NCBI GenBank assembly: GCA_934047225.1
Contig: OW203985.1
Coordinates: 6,961,501 to 7,025,500, forward strand
Source: Ypsolopha sequella
Taxonomy: Eukaryota; Arthropoda; Insecta; Lepidoptera; Ypsolophidae
Length of the DNA: 64,000 nucleotides
Direction: 5' to 3'
Shown: positions 31,000 to 43,903 of the stretch, piece after piece
How the letters are laid out: each line of letters opens with the position of its first letter
Numbering within the stretch: position 1 is the first letter of the stretch
Notes under the pieces: generated by a model
Database searches by the model: none
What the model saw: the letters and a program-made list of their open reading frames with translations, nothing else
Told to the model about the DNA's origin: nothing
Program-made: the position numbers and the translations under genes

Positions 31000-33480
31000 C
31001 AAGGGGAAATTCCGAATTTTCACTTTATGTCCAAAATCTTAGTTAAAATTGGAAAAAGTATAAAATCATATTGTTACGTGTCTTTAGGAATTTTAAATTA
31101 AGCTAGTATTTTTCATCTTTAAATATTAACATTAAATAAGAATATTTCAATGTCGCCCAACACTACCGGTTGATTGATGTAATGTAATGAATTATGTATC
31201 TCCCATCGTATTGTCTCGTATATCGATTGAAAATTAATTTGGACCATTCATCATGCGACCTGCTGCGAAGGAAAATTTCTAATACAAGTCTTGTCACAGT
31301 ATTTTGATCGAGTATGCGTTCTTATTTTCATACTTGAAGGTCGATAAATGATTTCAACTGGACCATAATTATAAGGATGAAAAATAATGATTCTACGTTG
31401 CCCTTGTTTTTACCCGTGCAGTGTAATAATAATACAAATAACCTTTATTTTAACAAATAACCTTCACCTCGTTATTAAGTGTAAACAATGGATTCATTTT
31501 GTGTCAAAGATGTTTTCTAGATTAACCCGTAAAATGTATTCAGGCCACGATCATTCTTGCTATCTGTTGTTTAATCGATAATAAGAGCTAAATCGCCGAT
31601 AGAATAGTATAAATTTGAAATTGTATGAGATGCCGCTTAGCGCTGCTCTAGTAAGCCGCGAGAGATCACGTGATTATCACGTGAAAATCTTCAATATTGA
31701 TGTTCGCTGGATTAGTCGCTTCATCATCATAATCATCATCGCTTCTAACATTTGGTGCAGTAGGTTAGATCATTAGATGTTAGTAACCAGGTGTAGGATT
31801 TGAATCCTTGTCAGGAGTTATGGTTTTCTTATCGTTTTTAATAGGTTTACGAAAGTCTTCCAGCAAAAAGTAAAAAATAGATGAGACGAAGAGCCTAGCG
31901 AGGATTGACGTGTTAGGTTTACATCCAAATAAATAAGGGAGCCGAGCGAAGTGAAGCGAAGCGAGGTGACCTCCGTAGGATTAACAGAAGTCCGTTATAC
32001 TTAAAAATATTTGTTGTTTTTCAATTGTTTGCAATCTATCTATCAATATCTACCGCTAGTGGCAACATATCTTCTTTTATTGAAAGTGTATACTTTGCCC
32101 ATGAACGTATGAAGGATCGGACACCGTGTCGCTAACTAATAACTGATTCACAACAATGGCGGCGGCTCAAGGTGCTTGTGTGTGTGCTGGGTTGCCAACT
32201 GATACCAATTTCCCCAGAAAATAGGTTAGCACTATAAATAATACTATTGTCGCTTGATGGCGCTGTAATACGAATCTAAACCAAGTCGTACAAACGACGC
32301 TGGATTTGGAGGGAACCAAGTCGTTTTCACCTCTACTCTCTCTAATTATATTTAACCAATCACTCCTCCATACTTGGTTTCTTTTTGGAAGTCTAAAAAA
32401 AAACACATTACGTATATATTTTTTTAATAATTAATGTAATTTAGACTACCTAACTTGCGCGTGTATGCCTGTGTCGAAATTTGTTTAGCTCAAGCCCTTT
32501 GGTGTCGTGGGTATTTTTTATCTGAGCGGAAAAATTTTACAAACAGACAGACGTTTCATTTCATCATATCTATAGAGATGACCAACTGAAACAACATCTA
32601 TTGATCGACACACTATTTTAAACAAAAAAAGAATCATCCAAATCGGTTTAGAAATGACGAAGTTATGGAGCAACTTACACAAAAAATATGTGTAGAAAAA
32701 AAAAAGGTGAGTTGACAACTTTCTCTTTTTTGAAGTAGGGTTTAAACGAAGATAAAAAAAATTATCAATTCCACTCTAAAATCTATCACCGACATTTTGT
32801 GGTGAGTGATTTGCATTTGTATTTAATGGCAACACTGGCCAATTGTCACGAGTATGACAATTGAACTAAAGTCTCACGGATTAAGGCATTTTGAATCATA
32901 TCACAGAGACAATAAAGTCTTTGACGTAGGACTTCAGTGGTGGCGCGGACTTTAGGTTTTGAGTTCCAAACTGAGCAGATTCATTTCATGTAAAAACACG
33001 TTAAAGAAATGGAAATACGTTAAAAATCGAATAACTTACCTATGAAAGGTAATTACCTGACATTTTTTCATATATCCGTTATTATTTCTGCAAGATTTGA
33101 CCACGCAGGACGGCATATTCGAATTTTTTTAAGTACGACGTCATCGCGTTTCGCCGGGCAAGGTTCGCTGCAGAATGGCGGTTGATTAGCTTATGTTTTT
33201 TGTATGTTTGCGTGCGGTTCGTCCGTACAAGCGAGTGGGCTTATCATGGGGTACCTCAATATTCTGTTAGCGGCGCGGAGTCCGCTACGTCCGTGACTTT
33301 GCCACTATTGACGGTTCCACATCTGATCTTTACTATAGCAACCTTAGCGGCAATGCATACTCTTCCTATAAATTTAGGCTTTTGTAGGAACGAACCATGC
33401 AGGCTGATGGATGGATGGATGATACACCTACCATGAAGGTGTGACCTTAACCCTTTGTAAGGACGTATGTTTTACAGACT
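31000..33480. other. Intron e, no feature supported
   Basis: 31752-31830 has a weak tRNA-like B-box (GGATTTGAATCC). 31935-31975 has a GCGAAGTGAAGCGAAGCG tract. The rest shows nothing. Confidence 0.3.
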
Positions 33481-33491
33481 TTTTCTTCCAG

Positions 33492-33641
33492 GTAGCCTGG
33501 CTAGACGCTGACACTGGTCAAGAGCGAGTCCTCTGGCGAGAAATAGACAAACTGTCCCGGGTTGTGTTTCCGGCACTGTTCCTTCTCTTCGTCACCATGT
33601 ACTGGCCGGTTCTGCTGCTGAAGACGAAGACGGCTTCATAA
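33492..33641 (+). CDS. Cys-loop anion channel, exon f (TM4, stop)
   Basis: Terminal coding exon: 49 codons and TAA at 33639-33641, after acceptor TTCCAG ending at 33491. It encodes the end of the cytoplasmic loop with the conserved REIDKLSRVVFP (the I-D-x-x-S-R-x-x-F-P signature before TM4), the TM4 helix (ALFLLFVTMYWPVLLL) and a short Lys/Thr tail. It reads in phase 0 directly from exon e, or from exon d if e is skipped. This fixes the 3' end of the gene. Confidence 0.93.
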   Translation, partial: VAWLDADTGQERVLWREIDKLSRVVFPALFLLFVTMYWPVLLLKTKTAS

Positions 33642-34300
33642 CAATTAGTTGAAGCTTAGAAGGCCAGGGTTCTTATAGGGTTAGTTTTAATTAGAATTCA
33701 CGCAAAGAGAGAAGATTCGAGAGTTAAGGTGGTCTCGTGATTATTCCTTGTTAATATTTTTACTGGAGATTTTATTCGTAGCGCTGTCTTTACCAAAAGT
33801 TCAATGGGTGAAATAACGCACACTGTTCCGTTGTCAGCAGTTCGAGCTCCCTATTTGTTAAAGATTTTAGCAGCTATGACGCCGCAATTAGAACTACTGA
33901 TAAGTAACCTGTCATGCGTCGTACAAAAGACAGCGATACATACATTGATATAACAAAAGGAGGTAGACACGGTACGTTCTTTTATCGTCAACTGAAAAAT
34001 GAGCCTGCTTTATGAACAAGCGCCACCCAACGACAGGGTTAGAGCAACGAGTTTCGACAGTAGCATGAGCTACACAAGCAAATCAAAGCAGGTCCATTGG
34101 ACTTGGTTTTGTAGGACAATGCGCGGGAAGCCAGTACCGTATCTTCTTCCAGTTGTTTGTATCTAAGGATATAAACCTGTAATTGTGCGTTGATTACAGA
34201 TTCGGTGCAAAAATGTGACACTTTTATTTCATTGTGATAACATATTTATGCCAAGACTCACGTTCGTTTATAATGTTGTAATTTGTAGTATAATAAAGAA
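33642..34300 (+). other. Probable 3' UTR of the channel gene
   Basis: Sequence after the TAA of the TM4 exon. The first well-placed polyadenylation hexamer is AATAAA at 34292-34297, giving a 3' UTR of about 0.65 kb. No long ORF is seen. Part of it (33833-33917) has a diverged copy downstream at 35175-35259. Confidence 0.5.
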
Positions 34301-34973
34301 ATAACGGGTTGTTACCATGGTATTTATTTTTATTTTTCACTCCCTATATTTTGGCAAAATTGGAGTCGCCAATAAAGTGGGTAGACCAAAAAATATCGTG
34401 GAAATATCTCACTAATTCTAACAATTGTGTTTGATAATTGTGTCGATTCGGTACAACACATTTTAACTTATTTGACAGAACTAAATTTAATTTAAGCATT
34501 CTATCTTTTTCTTTATGTATCGAAAAGACAAAGACAGGACGCTTGAAATAAGGTTAGTTTTGTCAAATAAGTTGGGTCGTGTTACACCGTATTGACATTA
34601 AAAACCATATTTTTGTGGCACGTACCATCTCAGAAAGCTTAATTTTATAAGTGTCAAAATCTTTATTTTGAAAAAATATGAACGAAATTGTGTATGAAGT
34701 GGATGTAATTTTTAAACAGTTATCATCTTCTCTTACCAAATATTATTACGAATTTTGACAATTCTGAAATCAAGTCTTCGAGTATTTTGAGAAAAATCTC
34801 TTTGTGATTTTTTTGTAGTTTTTGGCTGTTGTAAACAATAATTTTGTTGGAATACTAAAAAAACAAATTTTCAAAGGATAAAAATATGCCTTTGTATAAT
34901 GTAATGTCAACCAAATGGGGTTTTAAGAAAACAAAATTATTATGATTATACATTATGATAATCTAAACAATAT

Positions 34974-35126
34974 TCGAGTGCGTTACAAGAAAGAAAATAT
35001 CAATTACAATTTACAAACAAATTTCAAGTAAAAAAAAATATTTAAGAATATATTTAAGAATATTTTTTTATTTGAAATTGGTTGCTAATTGATATTTTCT
35101 ATCGTGTAATTGTAATGCACTCTGAT
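34974..35126. mobile_element. Short MITE, copy 2
   Basis: Ends CGAGTGCGTTAC and TGTAATGCACTCTG are inverted. The inner arms (AGAAAATATCAATT / AATTGATATTTTCT) are also inverted. Same family as 30712-30822. Confidence 0.65.
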
Positions 35127-35631
35127 AATATTCAAACAAAATAATGTTAGAGGCTTGTGTTGCGGTTGTACAGAAGTCAGCAGTTCAAGTTCCCTATTTG
35201 TAAAGGAATTTAGCATCTATGTCGCCACAATAAAACTATCAATAGGTAGTCTGTCATGCTGGCGTCAGTACAGTTCCGTTTTTTTGGAGTTATGTTGATT
35301 GCTGAATATGAAATGAGAATCCTAAGAGTCCACAAAAATAAAAAGTAGTCTTGTTTTTTTTACAATTGTTTTTTGAATTTCCTCGGTTAGTAAGTTAATA
35401 TGTTCAGATCAAATCTTGCAACTGAATTTTATACTTTGCAAACATTGTTAACTTTTGTACGGGTTTCGACAAAAATGCCAAAGAGGTGTATGAAAGTTTT
35501 TGAGTGAAATTTTTTGTATGAAATTCGTTATTTTGTAGTTACATCTAAATGGTTTGAAAATAAAAAATTGGGTTTCAGCGTTTTTGAAAAATCATATCCC
35601 AAGGATAATATCTAAAATAGTCGTATATATA

Positions 35632-36250
35632 ATACTAGCTTTTGCTTGCGGCTTCGCCTGCGTGATTTAGTTTTTGTGAAGACAATCGAATCTGTCAATA
35701 TTTTTCGGACCCTTAATTTTATAGAACTTTTTTTTTTATTTCGACTCTGGTTTGAATGAAACTCGGCCAGAGGCCGAGTCGCGTTTCCAAACTAAATTAT
35801 TTCTTGACCTTTTATTTGATCCCCAGTTGTAAAGTGTCTTTGTTGAGACGGAAGGCGGAGTTGCGTTTTAAAACTAAAATATTGATTGTTTTCTGAATTG
35901 ATTCTCCACTAATGTGTCTTTGGCGAGGCCGAAGACCAAGTTGAATTTTTGAACGAAATTGTTTCTTGATCTCTTATTCGATTCTCGGGTAAAATGTCTT
36001 TGGAGAGATCGAAGGCCAAGTCGCGTTTCCGAATGAAACTATATCTTATTTTCTGAATTGATCAACTGCTAAAGTGTCTTTGGCGAAGCCAAAGTTCTAG
36101 CCGCGTTTCCAAACAAATTTATGTTGTGATCTCGTATTTGATTCTTAGGTTGATCTTTTATACAATTCTCAGGTAAAGTGTCTTTGGTGAGGCCGTAGGC
36201 TGAGCCATGTTTCCGAAAAAAACTATTGTGAGTCAGGACTTCACTTTTTT
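35632..36250 (+). mobile_element. Helitron-like element with 80-bp minisatellite
   Basis: Begins with an A|CTAGCTTTTGCTTGCGGC terminus, then GAAGACAATCGAATCTGTC. About six minisatellite units follow (GTCTTTGGxGAGGCCGAAG, GCGTTTCCxAACTAAA). Compare 30150-30935, the inverted copy. Confidence 0.65.
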
Positions 36251-36349
36251 ATTTTACCTCATTAGATAACGATTTTTCAAAAACGCTGAAATATGTAATT
36301 TTTATTTGTAACCTAGAAACTTTATACCTATTTTTATGGTTTTAACTAC

Positions 36350-36565
36350 AAGACAAACTTATTTTCCATACAAACTTTCATTCCCTATTTCATTCTCTTA
36401 GGGGATGAATTTAAAAAAAAAATCTGGTCTTATTCCTTGTCTCCATTATAATCGAAACCTCTGCAAAATTTCAGTTTTCTACGTTTAAGGGTTTGGGCTA
36501 GGCGTTGATCAGTCAGTGAGTGACTCAGGACTTCCCTTTTTTATACATTGATTGATTGATTGATA
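36350..36565 (+). repeat. LINE-tail repeat with (ATTG)n
   Basis: Diverged copy of the 16.2-kb units: CATTCTCTTAGGGGATGAATT, GGGTTTGGGCTAGGCGTTGA, GTCAGTGAGTGACTCAGG, ending in (ATTG)n. Confidence 0.6.
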
Positions 36566-37635
36566 CCTATTCATTTATTGGAGTGAGATAGTACATACGA
36601 AAGTAAACACACTCCTTATACTTGCAATATTTGTGTTATACGTATGAGAGGAGTGCATCCACAAGAATGTTTCATTCACTGACTTCTCATGACACCATTC
36701 CACCCAAAAACGCGAGTGTGAAGCTGATGAGTAAATTAATTCCAAACCACCGGCCAGATTTATTTCAGAGTAAACAATATTATACTATATCTGGATTGCA
36801 GTGTATGGTTATCTAAAAGTGATGTTGAATAGTGTGGCCGCGTAACATATAATCAGTAGCTCGAATATTTGGAATCTGTGGTAGTACATATAAGTGAAAA
36901 TTCAAAAAATTTATCTCATAACAAAATCCTGAGAAATGTCGTTATTAATGTAGTGTGTCAACAAAACCTGACGGCAAGTCTAGTCAACAGTCAGAGATCA
37001 AAATCAGACTTGCAGACACAGTGATTAATTTAACAACGTCTGTGATAGATGAAGCAACCACCAGTCCACCAGTGTACTTGCAAAAGGGTTGAATTTTGCA
37101 CTAACACCTAAAAGCATTCCATACGAAAACATTAATGCTAGTGTTGAGGAAGCACTTATTCGTAACAAAGCAATATCGAGCAACGCGGAAACTTTGCGAC
37201 TTTGAAAACAAATAAAATTGAACATAACATATTAGATCAGTTTCATATACATAGCAGTTTGCAGCTGATGCCGAGGAGGGCTATATATCTTGCTTTAATC
37301 AATGTATGTGTATATTTGACTAAAAGCTGCTATATATAAGTATATACAGAGTGTTGATTTGGTCCACAACTTGCGTCACATGAATATTAGTATGAATGAT
37401 GCTTATTCCAAAAAACAGTATCAAAAAAATTAATACCACTTGAACGAGGAGTTATGCCGTTTTTATTTGTCCTAAAATGATCTTGTTTAACGGTTACTGG
37501 TTATGCTCTACCAGTGCTGAGTCAATTTCATCATGTCTGTCTTACACTAGACGTTTTGTATCCCCAAAATAAAATAAAGAAATTTACGAAAAAGAAAGGG
37601 TTTTTAAAAAAAAAAATGGAAATAAATAAATTTAA

Positions 37636-38745
37636 ATTGAATTCAAATTCAAATTCAAATAGTTTATTTTGCAAAGCAGGTATAGATATATACACTTTTT
37701 ACACGTCAAATTTAATATAATAAAGAAAGTATACTTATTTAATAAAATAATAAATGTACATGAACTAAATTAAAGGTTTATTTAATTTATTTAGCAATAT
37801 ATTTATGATTAAAATGATAGGTAAAATATATATTATACAAGGTAAAATCCAATCAGCCGCCCGAACCCATACCGGCGACCCGGCCAGGGACCAGGAACAA
37901 GGTTCAATGATCACCAACCGAGCCCCCAGCACGAATCCAGGCGGCCGACCAAATCCCATCCTACATACTACATACTAATATGTTACATATATAAATACAT
38001 GCCTACCTCAGCCCATTCGATTAGTCTTGCTAAGAAGAAGGGCAAGAAACTTAGCAAGATCATGTCTTTTTTTTTCAACATAAAACTTATACTATACAAT
38101 GTATGACTTTAACCAAGGGATAAGAAAATACAAGACAGCAGGAATTCAGGTTAATGGAGAAAAGAAAAACATATATATCTTTGTCTACCTGTCTCATATA
38201 GTCTTTTTCCTTTTACAGTCTGTAATCAATTAATGTTTACACCTTAGAGGAATCATAAGTTATCGAATTATACTATTTAATTAAATTATAACTTACTATC
38301 ATTATCACTGTAACACCATACTTCACCATCATCCAAATATTCATTTATTTTATAATATGCCTTTTTCAAGAGGCCCTGCTTAATATACAGTTTAAACTTA
38401 TTCTCTGACAAAGTAAGGACCTCTTTTGGAAGTTTATTGTAAAATCTTATACCATGTCCTACGAAAGAGGTACTCACCTTAGCGAGTCTGATTTTTGAAA
38501 AAGGCAGTTTATGCTTATTTCTGGTTTCCTTACAATGTTGCTCACCAAGCCTTGGGAAAGACTCAAAATTTTCTCTGACATATCTAAGGAAATATATTTA
38601 TTTTGATGTATATATTTTGAAATATATTTATTTATGTTATTCATTAAAATAAAATTTTCATCATCAGTATCGTGAATATAACCTACCCTGTGACGGAAGT
38701 TGCTGACCAAATCTACACCTTGCATATAAATATTTTTAAAGAAAA
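37636..38745 (-). pseudogene. LINE 3'-end remnant, frame broken
   Basis: Minus-strand frames 38725-38474 and 38477-38286 adjoin. The second contains HGIRFYNKLPKEV, FKLYIKQGLLKKAYYKINEYL and W, the C-terminal block (F/IYN-x-LP...FK...L...KAYY...W) of many insect non-LTR retrotransposons. The element ends at about 37636-37665 with repeated TTTGAA units on the minus strand, a known LINE tail form. The RT domain itself is absent. Confidence 0.65.
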
Positions 38746-39214
38746 GCCGAATGGTTGCATATATATTTTATTATATTAGATCAGTTTCAGCGATCTTAAC
38801 TTAGTCCATCTGGTTTTTAAAAAAGTTTTTATATTTATAATACATTTTTTATACTAATTAAATCAAGAAAATAACTTAATCTTGCCTCAAAAATTAATCT
38901 GCTACGATCGAGAGACACAACAACTCTTTTATTAAGGGTGATCGACTTTTAGGTAAATCTTTTTAGAGTTTATTATTTTTTTAACAAAACAGGGTGCGGG
39001 CGGGTTGTTTATGAGTCGAGTAACTTACTTTTTAAATCGATTACGAAAGTATGAAGTGAATGGCTTATGATCCATTGTAATTCTATTTCGGACCGCAGGG
39101 TTTATTTCTAGGCAGCGCAAGTTCATTCATAGTTCACAAGTTCACTGTTCAAATATTACGGAATAAATTTTATTAATATAGACAATTCGTATCTATTCCA
39201 ATGCTTGTGGTTGC

Positions 39215-39568
39215 ATAATAGTAGTTTATGCTACAAGGGCGAAAAATAATAAATTACGAAGTGTTTTAAACGTTGTTTTAAACGTAACCGAGTAATTTAT
39301 TGCTCTTACGCCCGTGTATCATACTACGTTTTTCAATGCATAGTGTGAGGAAATAAAACGAATATTATCTTGTGAACTTTAAATTATGATTGGCTCAAAA
39401 GTACTATATCCAAAACCGTTAAACAGTGGAAAAAAAATGATAACATTTATTGTATACAGGAAAGGTTGCAGGTTAGCCAACTTCTAGTAAATAAATAAAG
39501 AAATAAATAATAATATAGCCTTAGGGCAAAAAAATCGACTTTCTGTTCGGTTTTGATGCATAAAAAGT
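39215..39568 (+). repeat. 390-bp dispersed repeat, copy 3 (3'-truncated)
   Basis: ATAGTAGTTTATGCTACAAG to GTTTTGATGCATAAAAAG. Lacks the final GAGCACATGCATTG. Confidence 0.8.
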
Positions 39569-39904
39569 TGTTATTTATTTGTCGTTTTTAGTTGTTGAGT
39601 TATTGTTTTCAAATTAAATTTTTTGACGGAAACTGACTAATAACAATCCAAGAACATATTACTAACTATATCCCGTCTACAAAATGTCAACGTATTTGAT
39701 AGTTTTGTTTAAAATATGATCGAACTGCATTTGTATGGTGCGCTCTCGCAGTAAAGTCCTCACAAGTTTTTTTCAAGACTATTTTCACGATCAGCAATCA
39801 ACAAACTCAGTGCTTATGGTTTTAAATAAATTATGTTTTGATTACAAGGGAATATTGTCGACGTATTCACTACGCATAACTGAGTATCATCCAAGTCAAT
39901 AAAC

Positions 39905-40530
39905 CTTGTGAATGTTAATGGCCGCCGGCTCTTTCTGTACTGTCAGCATAGACCAAACGCACATCTGACATTTATGTTACAGTTTGGCAAAATAAACACA
40001 TTGACTGCTATTGCTTTTCAGAGGCTATGCGAATTTTTATTTTGTCACTGTCACTCCAAGCGAAAAATCGCACAGTGCGAGAGGCGATTCAGGGCAAAAG
40101 GGAAAAAAGTTGGTTTTATATTTTTATTAAAAAAACTAAAATAGCTAGCAAAATTTCAAATATCAAATCTCTAGATATTGTTAAAACACACCTAATAAAA
40201 TATGTTTGAGTTCTGTATATGGTTTCTATTCGTCAAACGAGGAGAAAAAGTGTGTTTGAAGACCTCATTTCAACAATTATTTCTATCGAGGAAAATTTAT
40301 CCAAACATGTTTTCCAATTTAAAAACCCTAGATTATATAGTCAAAATGCATATACCAGAAATTTATTGAAATTTTCAGTGTATTTCATGAAATACACAGA
40401 AAAGAAACACCCTAATTTTTTTATTTCGATGTGCGAATAAAGACGGAGAAGTGTGTAAGTGAGAGGGGAATAGAACGGTTACCATTTCCATTCAAAAGGT
40501 TTTATAATTTTGTTGTCAAGCTCAAAATTT
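39905..40530. repeat. Dispersed repeat B1 with B2 inserted
   Basis: B1 flanks (39918-40020 and 40425-40500) match 23399-23650 without the middle. The middle (40021-40300) is B2 in inverted orientation relative to 255-520. Confidence 0.55.
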
Positions 40531-42199
40531 CGTAGTTGCATAGTAATAGTAAAGCCATTTACGATTGTGATATAATCATTGTAAAGTTCAAAGATTTATT
40601 GAGAGTTGCTAGTTTTAAATATTTTATTATATTGTAAAATAATATTTTGCACAAAAGTCGCTTATTTAGGACAAAGATTGACTATAATTTATTTATAAAT
40701 AAGTATTAAGTGGCAGTCCCTCCAGGCTGTGCCTACTACTCTAAAGGGTTACAAACTAAAACTAAGTTAATACATAAATAAGGAAATCATTTGTAATGTG
40801 TGGCAGGTGTAATTTTATTTGCTGTATTGATGTCGTGGGCAGATCGTTAAGTATGAAAATCGAACAATTTTAACAGAAATACGATATGTCTAGGCAGATC
40901 ATGATATGCCCAATTCTGCGATGTGCCGACGACATTCACACTGTTTGTCCAACATCGATAATGAAAGCGTGCTAGCTGACGTCAACGTCGATTACAAAAA
41001 CTCAGAAATCCCTTCGATGCCCTAAAATATCTTTTTCAGATTGCAGTCCCTTACTGAAAGAGAACCTCTTTTCACCTTTTATTCTAGAAGGGTCTAAAAG
41101 GGTTAAGTACTGTATTATTGACAGAGTTCCAGTTGTTCAGTGTGAAAGCCCTCTTAGAAAAGGCCAAGTAAACATAAAGATTGATACCCAATATGTTGTG
41201 CGTTCAAATTTCACCGGCGATATTTTAGTTAGGTTTCTAACTAGAAAGGGTTATTTAAGTTAGTTAGTTCCATGATGGGGTCATCATGGATCACTTTTTT
41301 GTGCATCTAACGTGCTACAAGGATCTTATATGGTTCAAAATCGGAACTAAAGCCGGTACCATACTCCTTGTTTCACAGCTGCGTCCCCCAGTCTCTGTCA
41401 TCCACGCGCCATCAGATCCTTGTAACACAAAATTAATTAATTTAACACAAAAGTAATTACAAAATGTGAAATTTTTCATTGTTTTTCGGAATGTTTTCGG
41501 TACACTTTCCAACAAATAAACGGTAAACGAATTTCGTTGATCGCAAATAAATCAAATTTTATCGAAATCAAATTTAATTACATGACCGCCACACACATGG
41601 AATAATTAATAAATGTGCTTCTTACGTCATCTGCAACAATTGTCATACAAAATTTAGCTCGAATTTAAAAAATTTGAGTATATTTTTCACTTGCAGATTT
41701 GGTTATTTGACAACAAAGCTTTAAATATAAAATGAAAGATTTTTTAATAAATGGAGTAACAAATGTTATGTTTCTTTCATTATTTAATTTTGATTCTCTT
41801 TTCTTTTTAAATTTATTATGGTCTGTAAATTTTCCTGGTACGGATAAAAATGCAATTTTCGTAGTATATATAATAATATCCTAAAAACGGGTATCAAATT
41901 GTAGATATTAAAAAGTTGTTTGTAAAAATATATACTTTTACTATATTTACTGGCAATGTTTTCACAAAATCTTAAAATAAACACAAACATATGTACATAT
42001 GTATCCCCCCCTTTATCTCCGAAATTTGAAAAAAAAAAATCGTATATAGATCATAATCGGCCTATTACAGGGAAACTAAAGCAATTTAAAAAAGTTTTGC
42101 ACAAATAAGAAATATAAAAAAGAAGAAGAATAAATAAAATATATATTTTATAAAAATACAATATGGTTATCAAATTGTAGGTATTGAAAATTTTATTAT
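40531..42199. other. AT-rich, nothing recognised
   Basis: No gene or repeat that I can support. 41320-41430 is somewhat GC-richer, without a recognisable ORF. Confidence 0.3.
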
Positions 42200-42592
42200 A
42201 ATAGTAGTTTATGCTACAAGGGCGCAAAGGAATAAATTACGAGGACGATTTAAAACACGAGCGTAGCGAGTGTTTTAAACGTAACCGAGTAATTTATTGC
42301 TCTTACGCCCGTGTATCATACTACATTTTTCAATGCATAGTGTGAGGAAATAAAACAAATATAATTTTGTGAACTTTAAATTATAATTGGCTCAAAAGGA
42401 CTGTATCCAGAGCCTTTAAACAGTGGAAAAAAAGTATAACGTCTATGGTACACAGGAAAGGCTGCAGGTTAGCCAACCATTGTAAATGAATAAAAAAAAT
42501 AAATAATAATAAAGCCCTAGGGCAAAATAATCGACTTTCTGTTCGGTTTTGATGCATAAAAAGTGGGCCTTTACGAGCACATGCATTGAAAA
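42200..42592 (+). repeat. 390-bp dispersed repeat, copy 4 (full)
   Basis: Reference copy, from AATAGTAGTTTATGCTAC to GAGCACATGCATTGAAAAA. The first 125 bp fold into a hairpin (GTAG...GGGCG...AATAAATTAC arms). No ORF. Confidence 0.85.
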
Positions 42593-42932
42593 AATATTTA
42601 GTTTGGCTATATTTAATTGCCTCTATTTCGAGAAATCTTTGAAAATCCATAAAAAAGAATGTATATCCCCTCCCCTTATCTCCAAAACTGGTGGACTGAA
42701 AAATATGAAAAAAATCATGGTAATATGTGTTTACGGAAAGATTACAGCAACAATAAAGTGGTTGAGAAGTTCACGAAAAAATTACAAAATTAAATTTATC
42801 ATCCGCATTACGGAACCCGCGAGTCTGACTGGCCGGTTTTTTTTAAATCACAATCAATCAATTGTTTTTAATATCTGTCCATGTAGCTGTTGTTTTTAAC
42901 AGACTTCATTATAAGTAGGAAATTATAATTTT

Positions 42933-43110
42933 GTAACAACCAACGCCTAGCCAAGCCAAGCCATAGCCTGCGTCATGCTGACGCCTGGAGCCGCCAAGCG
43001 CCGCGCAAGCGCCCACTGCAGCCGCTGTGGAGGGGAAGCTACGCCTGCCTATATAAGCGTGGACTGATTGATTTTGGCGTTCATTTTTGCTAGGCTCAAT
43101 TGTAAGGCGT
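42933..43110 (+). promoter_or_regulatory. GC-rich TATA-containing segment, possible solo-LTR promoter
   Basis: TGTAACAACC starts a GC-rich stretch ending in CCTATATAAGCGTGGACTGA (TATA at about 43050) and then an Inr-like TCATTTTT. The layout resembles an LTR U3 promoter. The right LTR end and target duplication were not found. Confidence 0.3.
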
Positions 43111-43748
43111 TACTCTGCCCGTTGACTGAGGGAAAATATAAAATAATTATAGATTATCTATACCTTTATTTGAGTCTTATTAAAATTTTTTGTGACTGCA
43201 TCTTATTGTTGGGTTCTCATATTCAAATTGAAGTATTATACAGGATGGACATTGATGTAAATATTTTCATGGATGATAAAGAACGTGATTTTGAAAATTT
43301 GTGACTGAATTCACTATTATGCCAAGTTTTGTAGTTTCCGAGATATAGACTTTTTTTTGTTTCGTCCACTTGAAATAACAATAAAACACTATTTATTGCT
43401 AAAAATCTCAATTTTATTTCAAATAATTTCTTAATATTCTTCTATTGAACAAAAAACTAGGTTTGTTCAAAAAGAAGTGAAAATGAAACATAAAACTAAA
43501 TACGGTACGAAGAAACAGATTTTTTTATTAAATTTGAGTAAAAACCGAAATAATTATTTTTGACCATAAAAAGTGTTTTATTATTTTTAAATGCAGTTAC
43601 ATATTTTTAAGAAGACAAAACTGAAAACCTTCTATAACTCAAAAATTAAAAAACTTTGTTGAAATGTTCAAACACCCTGTATAGAAAAAGTTAAGATCGG
43701 ACACTTTGGGCCGCTACAGATACTATATAATAGCTATAAGACAAGCGG

Positions 43749-43903
43749 CTCTACCGCGTAATTCTCATTTGTATCAACTTCAAGCAAATGCATGCAAACT
43801 TCAACGCGTGCAAAAGAGATGGTATGTTAGGCGGGCGTCGTCGCACGCACGTCAAATTTCAATCTCAAGTTGATGTTGATGAAAATGAGAATTACGCGGT
43901 AGA
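43749..43903. repeat. Small foldback
   Basis: CTACCGCGTAATTCTCATTT...ATCAACTT at 43750 is inverted at 43866-43903 (AAGTTGAT...AAATGAGAATTACGCGGTAG). Confidence 0.65.

Larger units (their letters stand above)
28946..33491 (+). other. Intron e of the channel gene (4.5 kb, GC-AG)
   Basis: Starts GCAAGT and ends CCAG. The GCAAGT donor matches the strict extended consensus typical of functional GC-AG introns. It contains a 'GTTCCGTA' repeat (29005-29303), a 'CATAGGCC' repeat tail (29620-29700) and a Helitron-like minisatellite (30150-30935). 31000-33480 holds no gene I can support. Confidence 0.6.

Noticed and set aside
31752..31830. Second tRNA-like head (GGATTTGAATCC)
   Set aside because: Only a B-box-like string; no A box at proper spacing and no body recognised.
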